Assembly: GCF_001426185.1 (NCBI RefSeq)
Contig: NZ_LMRP01000001.1
Coordinates: 1,957,563-2,021,562, forward strand
DNA: 64,000 bases
Origin: Rhodococcus sp. Leaf247
GTDB lineage: Bacteria > Actinomycetota > Actinomycetes > Mycobacteriales > Mycobacteriaceae
Direction of reading: 5' to 3'
In this document: in pieces, positions 17,622-27,600 of the stretch
Numbering within the stretch: the stretch's first letter is position 1
How the letters are laid out: every line of letters begins with the position of its first letter
The notes under the pieces: model-generated
What the model saw: only the letters and a program-made list of their open reading frames with translations
The model's database searches: none
What the model was told of the DNA's origin: nothing
Translations under genes and position numbers: made by a program

Positions 17622-18604
17622 TCCGTATCGTCCGCACTGTCCCGAGCGACCCGGCGGCGGCGGACCGCCCTGCTCGGAGCGTCGCCGCTCTCGGTTTCCG
17701 CCACGAGAAAGTGCGGCCGTTGCTTCGTCTCGTAATAGATCCGACCGACGTATTCGCCGATCACGCCGAGGAACATCAGCTGAAGCCCTCCCAGCCCGAT
17801 GATTGCGGCCACCAGCGTGACGTACCCCGGAACCGATACACCCGCGACGATCGCCGCGATGACGAGAAAGAGAACGTATGCCAGCCCCAGCGCCATCACC
17901 GACGCGCCGATGTAGATCGCCAGTCGGACGGGCGCGTTGTTGAACGACATGATGCCGTCGATGCCGTAGTTGACCAACCGCCGGAAGGACCATTTGCTGA
18001 CACCGCCGCCCTGACGAGCGACGTTCTTGTAATCGACTGTGGCCGTAGGGAAACCGATCCAGGAGAACAGGCCCTTGGAAAACCTGTTGTATTCACCCAT
18101 TTGCAGCAGCGCATCCACGGCGCGCCTGCTGAGCAGTCGGAAGTCGCCGGCTCCGTCCTGCATGTCCACGTCCACGAGTCGATTGACGGCGCGGTAGTAC
18201 AACCGGGCGAAGGCGGTACGCCCGAAGGAATCACCGTCTCTGGTGCGACGAGCGACCACCTGGTCGTAGCCCTCTGCGTGAAGCCGCAGCATGTCGATGA
18301 TCAGCTCGGGCGGATGCTGCAGGTCTGCATCCATGATGACGACGGCATCGCCCTTGGCGTAGACGAGACCGGCCAACATGGCCGATTCCTTGCCGAAATT
18401 GCGGCTCAGCGAGATGTAGCGGATGCGCGAGTCCTCGAGATTGAGACGACGCATGATGGCGACGGTGTCGTCCTTACTACCGTCGTCCACGAGGATGACC
18501 TCGACGTCCGGATCCGTCGGTGCGAGCTGCTCGAGCAGGCGCTCTGCGAGGTCGAGTAGAACGTCTTCCTCGTTGTGACACGGGACGACCACCGACAGCA
18601 ACAC
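17618..18604 (-). CDS. GT2 polyprenyl-phosphate glycosyltransferase (GtrB/DPM-like)
   Basis: This 328-residue enzyme has a cytosolic GT-A domain with VVVPCHNEEDVL, ILVDDGSKDDT and the metal motif DADLQHPPE (Asp 92 and Asp 94), followed by GDFRLLSRRAVD. Two membrane helices lie at about 230-290 and EYVGRIYYETKQRPHF is at the end. This is the GtrB/bactoprenol-glucosyltransferase layout, so it should transfer a sugar from a nucleotide donor to polyprenyl phosphate. The sugar is not known. The GTG at 18604 has GGAG seven bases upstream. It is the first gene of the overlapping three-gene module. Confidence 0.88.
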   Translation of the reverse strand: MLLSVVVPCHNEEDVLLDLAERLLEQLAPTDPDVEVILVDDGSKDDTVAIMRRLNLEDSRIRYISLSRNFGKESAMLAGLVYAKGDAVVIMDADLQHPPELIIDMLRLHAEGYDQVVARRTRDGDSFGRTAFARLYYRAVNRLVDVDMQDGAGDFRLLSRRAVDALLQMGEYNRFSKGLFSWIGFPTATVDYKNVARQGGGVSKWSFRRLVNYGIDGIMSFNNAPVRLAIYIGASVMALGLAYVLFLVIAAIVAGVSVPGYVTLVAAIIGLGGLQLMFLGVIGEYVGRIYYETKQRPHFLVAETESGDAPSRAVRRRRVARDSADDTE

Positions 18605-18717
18605 GACAACTCCAACACGGGCGCGGAAAGCCGCCGATGGGCGGCCCGAACCCGGTCAGTGTGGCACAGGGTCACAGCGACGTAACAATGGACACTCGGT
18701 CCCGAAACCGCCCCCGG

Positions 18718-20651
<1,934 letters not shown>

Positions 20652-20655
<4 letters not shown>

Positions 20656-21221
20656 ACATCCGGGAGCTGTCCATCGCCGGGGCGTACGAATTCACCCCGC
20701 GTCAGTTCGGGGACGACCGTGGTGTGTTCTTCGAGTGGTTCAAGTCCTCCGAGTTCACCGCGGCGACCGGCCGCCCGCTCGAGCTGCTGCAAGCGAACTG
20801 CTCGGTGTCCGCGGCCGGGGTGCTCCGTGGAATCCACGTGACGCTGAACCCACCCGGGCAGGCGAAGTACGTCACCTGCGTACGCGGAGCGTTCCTGGAC
20901 GTGATCGTCGATCTGCGGGTGGACTCACCGACCTACGGCACCTGGGACAGCGTCCTGATCGACGACGTCGACCGCCGCGCGGTGTACCTCAGCGAGGGAC
21001 TCGGGCACGCGATCCTCTCGCTCGAGGACCAGTCCACGGTGATGTACCTGTGCTCGCTCGAATACGCACCCGAGCTGGACCGCGACATCAACCCACTCGA
21101 CCCGGACCTCGCCATCGACTGGCCCACCCACGGCCGCGACGGCTCACCGCTGGCCTACCAACTCTCCGACAAGGACGCCGCAGCACCCGCCTTCGCGGAC
21201 TGGCGCGTCAGCGGAGCTTGA
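20652..21221 (+). CDS. rmlC: dTDP-4-keto-6-deoxyglucose 3,5-epimerase RmlC
   Basis: RmlC epimerises C3 and C5 of the dTDP-4-keto-6-deoxyglucose made by RmlB. This 189-residue cupin has catalytic His 62 in VLRGIHVTL and Tyr 132 in [11 protein letters not shown], the same numbers as I recall for the M. tuberculosis enzyme. The early [13 protein letters not shown] region forms the substrate pocket. The GTG start overlaps the rmlA stop by four bases. The last 14 bases overlap the convergent GtrA gene. Confidence 0.95.
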
Positions 21222-21669
21222 AGATCACCGCACGCTGGACCACGAAGTTGATCACCGTCGCAGTCCCCTGCGCGATGACGAACGCGGCAGCGCTGTAGAC
21301 GATCGTCTCGGGCCACAGGTGGCCGAACAATGTGTAGAGAAGGTTCTGGACTCCGAAGGTCGCCAGGTAGAGCACCACGACGGCGATGAAGCGTGCTCGC
21401 GACGGCGCTGCGGCGAACGTCCACCGCCTGTTGATCAGGTAGGCCACGGTCGTGCCGACGACGAAACCGGCCGCCTTGGCCAGGGAGAGCTGGACGTCGA
21501 GCCCGTACTGGAGCGCGATCGTGATGCTGAAATCGACGATGGCCGACAGCACGCCCGTCGCCAGGAATCGCAGGATCTGCGTCTTCAGGTCGAGTGCGTC
21601 GTCGGCAGTGTTCTCCGTGACGGGGATCTCGACGGGGAGAGGAACGTGCTGGTGATCGTCTGATGACAC
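21208..21669 (-). CDS. GtrA family membrane protein (Rv3789-like, arabinan pathway)
   Basis: This 153-residue protein has a short cytosolic N-terminus, then four membrane helices with GtrA motifs: ILRFLATGVLSAIVDFSITI, VGTTVAYLINRRWTFAAAPS, VLYLATFGVQNLLYTLFG and [17 protein letters not shown]. Position next to dprE1 matches Rv3789 in M. tuberculosis. That protein has been proposed to flip decaprenyl-phospho-arabinose or to recruit arabinosylation proteins. The start is the ATG at 21669. Divergent from dprE1 with 47 bases between starts, so a compact shared promoter region is likely. Confidence 0.9.
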   Translation of the reverse strand: MSSDDHQHVPLPVEIPVTENTADDALDLKTQILRFLATGVLSAIVDFSITIALQYGLDVQLSLAKAAGFVVGTTVAYLINRRWTFAAAPSRARFIAVVVLYLATFGVQNLLYTLFGHLWPETIVYSAAAFVIAQGTATVINFVVQRAVIFKLR

Positions 21670-21716
21670 AGAGCGTCAGCGTACTGGGCCTGCCACTGCC
21701 TGTAACCTGACGAACG

Positions 21717-23123
21717 ATGTCCATCACCGAAATGCCACCCACCAGTGCGCGCACCCTCACCGGGTGGGCACGTACCGCGCCCACCACGGCGCAGGTGCTG
21801 ACCACGTCCGATCCCAAAGTCGTGGTCGCTGCGATCACCCGGGTCGCGGAGCAGAACGAGAGCAAGCCGTCGCATCTGCGGCGCGGCGTCATCGCCCGCG
21901 GCCTCGGTCGTTCCTACGGCGACAACGCTCAGAACGGCGGCGGTCTGGTCGTCGACATGAGCCAGCTGAACCGCATCCACTCGATGAACGCCGAGACCCA
22001 CATCGTCGACGTCGACGGTGGCGTCAACCTCGACCAGCTGATGCGCGCCGCGTTGCCCCTGGGCCTGTGGGTGCCGGTGCTGCCGGGCACGCGCCAGGTC
22101 ACCATCGGTGGAGCCATCGGTTGCGACATCCACGGCAAGAACCATCACAGCGCCGGCAGCTTCGGCAACCACGTGCGCTCGATGGAACTGCTGCTTGCCG
22201 ACGGCACCGTCCGGCACATCACGCCCACCGGTCCCGACGCTCCCCTGTTCTGGGCCACCGTCGGCGGTAACGGCCTCACCGGCATCATCCTGCGCGCCAC
22301 CATCGAGATGACGCCGACGGAGACCGCGTACTTCATCGCCGACGGTGACGTCACGGCGAGCCTCGACGAGACCATCGCGATCCACAGCGACGGCAGCGAG
22401 AGCAAGTACGACTACTCGAGCGCCTGGTTCGACGCCATCTCCGGGCCGCCGAAGCTCGGTCGCGCCGCCCTGTCCCGCGGTTCGCTGGCCACGCTCGATC
22501 AGCTCCCGGCCAAGCTGCAGAAGGATCCGCTGCGCTTCAGCGCAAAGCCGCTGTTCACGTTCCCGGACGTCTTCCCCAACGGTCTGGCGAACAAGTACAC
22601 GTTCGGGCCGATCGGCGAGCTCTGGTACCGCAAGTCGGGTACCTACCGCGGCAAGGTCCAGAATCTGACGCAGTTCTACCACCCGCTCGACATGTTCGGA
22701 GAGTGGAACCGTGCGTACGGATCTGCCGGTTTCCTGCAGTACCAGTTCGTGGTGCCGCCGACCGCCGTCGAGGAGTTCACGAAGATCATCCGCGACATCC
22801 AGCGCTCGGGTCACTACTCGTTCCTCAACGTGTTCAAGCTGTTCGGCGCCGGCAACGACGCGCCGCTGAGCTTCCCCATCGAGGGATGGAACGTCTGCGT
22901 CGACTTCCCCATCAAGGCGGGCCTCGGCGAATTCGTCGCCGAGCTGGACAAGCGCGTCCTCGAATTCGGTGGTCGTCTCTACACGGCCAAGGATTCGCGG
23001 ACGTCCGCCGAGACGTTCCACGCGATGTACCCGCGCATCGACGAGTGGATCGCGATCCGCCGATCCGTCGACCCCACGGGCGTTTTCGCCTCCGATATGG
23101 CCAGAAGGTTGGAACTGCTGTGA
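21717..23123 (+). CDS. dprE1: Decaprenylphospho-ribose 2'-oxidase DprE1
   Basis: DprE1 is the FAD enzyme that oxidises decaprenylphospho-ribose to the 2'-keto intermediate. This 468-residue protein has the FAD site [15 protein letters not shown] and [14 protein letters not shown], and the substrate end [12 protein letters not shown]. Cys 394 (codon 22896-22898, in NVCVDFPIK) aligns with Cys 387 of M. tuberculosis, the residue that reacts with benzothiazinones, and Lys 425 with Lys 418; both are the same distance from the C-terminus. It is coupled to dprE2 by a GTGA overlap and is the first gene of the arabinan block. Confidence 0.97.
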   Translation: MSITEMPPTSARTLTGWARTAPTTAQVLTTSDPKVVVAAITRVAEQNESKPSHLRRGVIARGLGRSYGDNAQNGGGLVVDMSQLNRIHSMNAETHIVDVDGGVNLDQLMRAALPLGLWVPVLPGTRQVTIGGAIGCDIHGKNHHSAGSFGNHVRSMELLLADGTVRHITPTGPDAPLFWATVGGNGLTGIILRATIEMTPTETAYFIADGDVTASLDETIAIHSDGSESKYDYSSAWFDAISGPPKLGRAALSRGSLATLDQLPAKLQKDPLRFSAKPLFTFPDVFPNGLANKYTFGPIGELWYRKSGTYRGKVQNLTQFYHPLDMFGEWNRAYGSAGFLQYQFVVPPTAVEEFTKIIRDIQRSGHYSFLNVFKLFGAGNDAPLSFPIEGWNVCVDFPIKAGLGEFVAELDKRVLEFGGRLYTAKDSRTSAETFHAMYPRIDEWIAIRRSVDPTGVFASDMARRLELL

Positions 23124-23884
23124 CGATCGACGCTGTGGGTAACCCGCAGACAATTCTCGTACTGGGCGGAACGAGCGAGATCGGTCTCGCCATCACCGAG
23201 GAGTACCTGTCCTCGTCCCCGGCGCGCGTCATCCTCGCGGCACTGCCGAACGATCCCCTGCGTGACGACGCCGTCGCGCAGCTCACCGCCAAGGGTGCAA
23301 AGTCCGTGGAGGTCATCGACTTCGACGCACTGGACACCGCATCGCACCCGAAAGTCGTCGACGCAGCATGGTCGAAGGGCGACGTCGACGTCGCGATCGT
23401 CGCGTTCGCGGTGGACTTCGATCCCGAGCTGCTGTGGCAGGACCAGCGCAAGGCCGTCCTGACGGCGAACATCAACTACACGGCGTCCGTGTCGGTGGGC
23501 GTCCTCCTCGGCGAGAAGATGAAGGCGCAGGCCTTCGGTCGGATCATCGTCATGTCGTCGGTGGCCGGCGAGCGTGTGCGACGCTCCAACTTCGTCTACG
23601 GCTCCACCAAGGCCGGACTCGACGGCTTCTACCTCGGTCTCGGAGAAGCGTTGCGCGAGTTCGGGCCTCGTGTGACCGTCATCCGTCCGGGCATGGTGCG
23701 CACCAAGTTCAGCGCCCATGTGAAGGAAGCGCCGCTGACTGTCGACAAGGAAGACATCGCCAAGCTGGCCGTCTCCGCGTCCCGCAAGGGCAAGGATCTG
23801 GTGTGGGCACCGGGACCGTTCCGCTTCGTCATGATGGCGCTGCGCCACGTGCCGCGTCCGATCTTCCGCAAACTCCCCATCTGA
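23120..23884 (+). CDS. dprE2: Decaprenylphospho-2-keto-ribose reductase DprE2
   Basis: DprE2 reduces the keto product of DprE1 with NADH, completing epimerisation to decaprenylphospho-arabinose, the only arabinose donor for the wall. This 254-residue short-chain dehydrogenase has the cofactor motif [12 protein letters not shown], the catalytic Ser in VMSSVAG (146-147), Tyr 160 and Lys 164 (YGSTK), and [12 protein letters not shown]. The GTG start overlaps the dprE1 stop by four bases. The downstream aftA start follows after seven bases. Confidence 0.96.
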   Translation: MTIDAVGNPQTILVLGGTSEIGLAITEEYLSSSPARVILAALPNDPLRDDAVAQLTAKGAKSVEVIDFDALDTASHPKVVDAAWSKGDVDVAIVAFAVDFDPELLWQDQRKAVLTANINYTASVSVGVLLGEKMKAQAFGRIIVMSSVAGERVRRSNFVYGSTKAGLDGFYLGLGEALREFGPRVTVIRPGMVRTKFSAHVKEAPLTVDKEDIAKLAVSASRKGKDLVWAPGPFRFVMMALRHVPRPIFRKLPI

Positions 23885-23891
23885 GTCGGCG

Positions 23892-25784
23892 GTGCAGACC
23901 ACAGCACCGGCGCGAACGTCACTGACGACTCTCGCCGAGGCGGTTCTCGGCGCCGTGGTCGCAGTCCTGGTGTCGGCTGTAGGTCTCGTCGCGTTCTCGC
24001 TGGTGCAGTGGCCGGCGTTCAACTCCTCCAACGTCACACGCGCCGTGGCAACCGTGGGGCAGGTCGCTACTCTCGCCGTGCTCGCTGCGTCGGTGCTGAT
24101 GATCCGCGCGCAGCGCGCACCTCGGGTGGCGACGCTTCTCTCGTGGGTCGGGTTGTCGGGATTCGTCACCGTCACCCTGGGCATGCCTCTCGCGGCGACC
24201 AAGCTCTACCTCTTCGGCATCTCGGTCGATCAGGAGTTCCGCACCGAGTACCTGACGCGGTTGACCGACTCCCCCGCGTTGGCGGACATGACCTACGCGG
24301 ATCTGCCGCCGTACTACCCGGCCGGGTGGTTCTGGGTCGGCGGCCGTGTTGCCGACGCCCTGGGCATGGCCGGATGGGAGGCGTACAAGCCGTACGCGAT
24401 CGCGTCGCTCGCCGTGGCCGCAGTGGTCTCACTCGTGCTGTGGCGCAGCCTCGTTCGCGCTGATATTGCCGTGCTGGTCGCTCTGGGTGTGACCGCTCTG
24501 GCCGTCGCCTACGCCTCACCCGAGGCGTACGGCGCCGTCATCGCCATCATGATCCCGCCCGTGCTGATCCTGGCGTGGGGTGCGCTGCATCGTCCCGGGT
24601 CGACGCGCTGGGCAGGGTGGGGCGCGGTCGTCGGCACCGGCCTCTTCCTGGGTGTCGCCGCCACCGTGTACACGCTCTATCTCGGCATCGCCGCGTTCAC
24701 CGTCGTGGTGATGGCCGTGGTCTCCGCCGGGATGCGGTACCGCGAACGGCGGTCGTTCACCGCGCTCGTCGATCCCGCTCTGCGGCTGGCCGTCATCGCC
24801 GGTATCGCCGGGCTTCTCGCCCTGGTGGTGTGGGCGCCGTACCTACGGGCTTCGCTGACCGGGACCACGGCCGAGAGCGGTACGGCGCTGCACTACCTGC
24901 CCGACTCCGGCGCCGAACTGCCGTTCCCCATGGCGCGCTTCACCCTCCTCGGCGCGCTGTGCCTGGTGGGCACGATCTGGATCGTGGTGCGAGCCAAGGA
25001 CTCCCGTCGTGCTCAGGCCCTGGGACTGGGTGTCGTCTCGGTCTACGGATGGTCGCTCCTGTCGATGCTCGCCACCGTTGCGGGCACGACACTTCTCGGC
25101 TTCCGGTTGGAATCAGTCCTCATCCTTCTTCTCGGGGCTGCGGGTGTGTTCGGCGTCGTCGACGGATCGCGCGCGCTGTATCTGATCGCGAGCGAGTCAC
25201 CGAGGGTGCGCACCGTGTCCGTCGCCGTCGGTGTGGTGGGAGCCGTCGCATTCGCGCAGGACATTCCCCACGTCCTGCAGAACGAGATCACCGTCGCCTA
25301 CACGGATACGGACGGTGACGGCGTCCGCGCGGATCAGCGTCCCCCCAGCGCCGTGTCGTACTACGCCGAGATCGATGCGGCCCTGACGTCGATACGCCCC
25401 GAGCCGCGGTCGGGCACCGTCCTGCTGACCTCGGACACCACGTTCCTGGCCTACTACCCGTACTTCGGTTTCCAGGGTCTCACCTCGCACTACGCCAACC
25501 CGTTGGCCGAGTTCCAGGCACGCGCCGCAGCCGTCGAGTCGTGGGCCGACCTGGGCAGCAGCGACGACCTGATCGGCGCACTGGACGATCTGCCGTGGCG
25601 CGCACCGGACGCCTTCCTGTTCCGCCGCGGAGCCGACGGGTACACCTTGCGCCTCGCGGAGGACGTCTACCCGAACGACCCCAACGTGCGCCGCTACACC
25701 GTGTCCTACCCCGAGTCCCTGTTCGACGATCCACGCTTCCAGATCCGCGAGATCGGGCCCTTCGTTCTCGTGGTGCGCACATGA
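23892..25784 (+). CDS. aftA: Galactan 5-O-arabinofuranosyltransferase AftA
   Basis: AftA (GT85) places the first arabinofuranose residues on galactan, using decaprenylphospho-arabinose at the outer face. The 630-residue protein has about eleven membrane segments and a C-terminal extracytoplasmic domain of about 170 residues beginning near TDTDGDGVRADQRPPS. The first outer loop contains EYLTRLTDSPALADMTYADL and YPAGWFWVGGRVADALG, which is typical of AftA. Start is the GTG at 23892, just after dprE2. Its stop overlaps the ATG of the next membrane protein, as does the rest of the block. Confidence 0.92.
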   Translation: MQTTAPARTSLTTLAEAVLGAVVAVLVSAVGLVAFSLVQWPAFNSSNVTRAVATVGQVATLAVLAASVLMIRAQRAPRVATLLSWVGLSGFVTVTLGMPLAATKLYLFGISVDQEFRTEYLTRLTDSPALADMTYADLPPYYPAGWFWVGGRVADALGMAGWEAYKPYAIASLAVAAVVSLVLWRSLVRADIAVLVALGVTALAVAYASPEAYGAVIAIMIPPVLILAWGALHRPGSTRWAGWGAVVGTGLFLGVAATVYTLYLGIAAFTVVVMAVVSAGMRYRERRSFTALVDPALRLAVIAGIAGLLALVVWAPYLRASLTGTTAESGTALHYLPDSGAELPFPMARFTLLGALCLVGTIWIVVRAKDSRRAQALGLGVVSVYGWSLLSMLATVAGTTLLGFRLESVLILLLGAAGVFGVVDGSRALYLIASESPRVRTVSVAVGVVGAVAFAQDIPHVLQNEITVAYTDTDGDGVRADQRPPSAVSYYAEIDAALTSIRPEPRSGTVLLTSDTTFLAYYPYFGFQGLTSHYANPLAEFQARAAAVESWADLGSSDDLIGALDDLPWRAPDAFLFRRGADGYTLRLAEDVYPNDPNVRRYTVSYPESLFDDPRFQIREIGPFVLVVRT

Positions 25785-27532
25785 CGAGCGGTACGACCGT
25801 CGACACCGAGCCGGAGAGCTCGCCCAGTCCGAAGACTTCCCGGCGCCCCGATGTCGTCGCCGCGGCGGTCTACACGGCGCTGTCCGTCCTGATCCTCCAC
25901 AACCAGTGGCAGCACCTGCGGTCGGAGTACCTGCGGTTCAGCGGCCAGGACCAGACCATGTGGGAATGGTTCTTCGCCGTCACCGCGCGGTCGGTCACCC
26001 ACCTCGAGAACCCGTTCTTCACGGATCTGCAGAACGCCCCCGACGGGGTGAACATGATGGCCAATACCGCGATGCTCGGGTTGTCCGTCCCGCTGACCCC
26101 GATCACGCTGGCATTCGGAGCGTCCACGACGTTCGCCCTGGCCCTCACGCTCGGCCTCGCCACTACCGCTTTCGGGTGGTACTTCCTGTTCTCCCGCACC
26201 GTCGTCCGATCCAGGGCAGCGGCCGGGCTCGGCGGCCTGATCTGCGGGTTCGCGCCCGGCATGATCTCCCACGCCAACGCGCACCCCAACTTCGTCGTGC
26301 TGGGGGTGCTCCCCTTCATCCTCTACGTGGTGCTCCGCATCGCCGACGGAGAGCGGCCGCGTCGGAACGCGGTGGTGTTGGGATTGCTGGTCGCCTGGCA
26401 GGTCCTCCTCGGCGAGGAACCACTGCTCATCTTCGCCGTGGCCGTACTCCTGCTGCTGGTTCTGTACGGGGTGCAGCGACCTCGTGAAGTGGGGGCCATG
26501 GTCGCGCGCTCGGCGCTCCCCGTCCTCGGAGCAGCAGTCCTCACGGCCGTGCTCGTCGCGGTGCCTCTCTGGTGGCAGTTCCTGGGCGCCCAGAGCTACA
26601 CGCACCTGGACCACAACCTTCCGGGCAACGACCTCGTCTCGCTGATCCAGTTCCCTCCGCAGTCACTGTGGGGAGCGGCGTTCCCCATGGAGGACGTCGC
26701 GCTGAACCCGACCGAACAGAACGCCTACTTCGGCATCCCTCTGCTTCTCGTCGTCGTCGCCGCGGCCGTCGTTCTGCGCCGTCGCCCCGTGGCCGTCGCC
26801 GCGTTCGTCTCCGTGCTCGTCCTGATGGTCATGTCGCTGGGTGTGCAACTGGTCGTCGACGAGACGGAGACCGGTATCACGCTGCCCGGGGAGTACCTCG
26901 ACCGTCTTCCGCTGCTGCAGTCGGTCCTCGAGACGCGGTTCGTACTCGCCGCGGTACCGGCGATGGCGCTGTTGCTCGCGATGGTCACCGACGAACTCCT
27001 GACGCGGCCCGGATCGCGTCGTCACGCGGTGGTGTGGACCGGAGCGCTCTCCCTCGCGCTCGTCCCGCTGGCACCGACCCCTCTGCCGACGGCCGATCGC
27101 GGTGAGACCCCCGCCTTCCTCGCCGACGGAACGTGGCGCGAGTACGTCGATCAGGGCTCCATCCTCACCGTCCCGGTCCCGAACCCCGGAACTGCCGCGG
27201 CGCTGCGGTGGCAAGTGGCCACCGGGCTCGAGTACCGCATCGCCGGCGGCTACTTCGTCGGACCCAGCGGCATGGCCGACGGGGAGGCGAAGTACGGCGC
27301 GATCGACCGTCCCACGGCCAAGCTGTTGGGCACCGTCGGGCGCACGGGCATCGTCCCCACCCTCTCGGACCAGCAGCGCGCCACGGCACGCGAGGACCTG
27401 AGCTTCTGGGATGCGGACGTCGTCATGGTTCCGCCGACGGACCACCAGGACGAGCTGCGCGACACCGTCGACGACCTTCTGGGCCAGGGCGCCACGGACA
27501 TCGACGGGACCTACGTGTGGGACGTCCGATGA
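25781..27532 (+). CDS. Polytopic membrane protein of unknown function between AftA and Emb (GT-C-like)
   Basis: I do not recognise a named family. The 583-residue protein has about ten membrane segments up to residue 420 and a C-terminal outer domain of about 150 residues. Conserved-looking features are FSGQDQTMWEWFFAV in the first loop, LENPFFTDLQNAPDGVNMMA, and HANAHPNFVVLG. An acidic first loop followed by a soluble C-terminal domain is the plan of GT-C transferases such as AftA and of YfhO proteins. Its ATG overlaps the aftA stop (ATGA), which implies a coupled role in arabinan synthesis. M. tuberculosis, as I recall, has embC directly after aftA. Confidence 0.7.
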   Translation: MTSGTTVDTEPESSPSPKTSRRPDVVAAAVYTALSVLILHNQWQHLRSEYLRFSGQDQTMWEWFFAVTARSVTHLENPFFTDLQNAPDGVNMMANTAMLGLSVPLTPITLAFGASTTFALALTLGLATTAFGWYFLFSRTVVRSRAAAGLGGLICGFAPGMISHANAHPNFVVLGVLPFILYVVLRIADGERPRRNAVVLGLLVAWQVLLGEEPLLIFAVAVLLLLVLYGVQRPREVGAMVARSALPVLGAAVLTAVLVAVPLWWQFLGAQSYTHLDHNLPGNDLVSLIQFPPQSLWGAAFPMEDVALNPTEQNAYFGIPLLLVVVAAAVVLRRRPVAVAAFVSVLVLMVMSLGVQLVVDETETGITLPGEYLDRLPLLQSVLETRFVLAAVPAMALLLAMVTDELLTRPGSRRHAVVWTGALSLALVPLAPTPLPTADRGETPAFLADGTWREYVDQGSILTVPVPNPGTAAALRWQVATGLEYRIAGGYFVGPSGMADGEAKYGAIDRPTAKLLGTVGRTGIVPTLSDQQRATAREDLSFWDADVVMVPPTDHQDELRDTVDDLLGQGATDIDGTYVWDVR

Positions 27533-27600
27533 CGGCGCGTTACATCCGCGCTCCGTCAGCGGATTCTGGTCTCGTCCGCCTCGTCGCCTAGCATCGGAGC

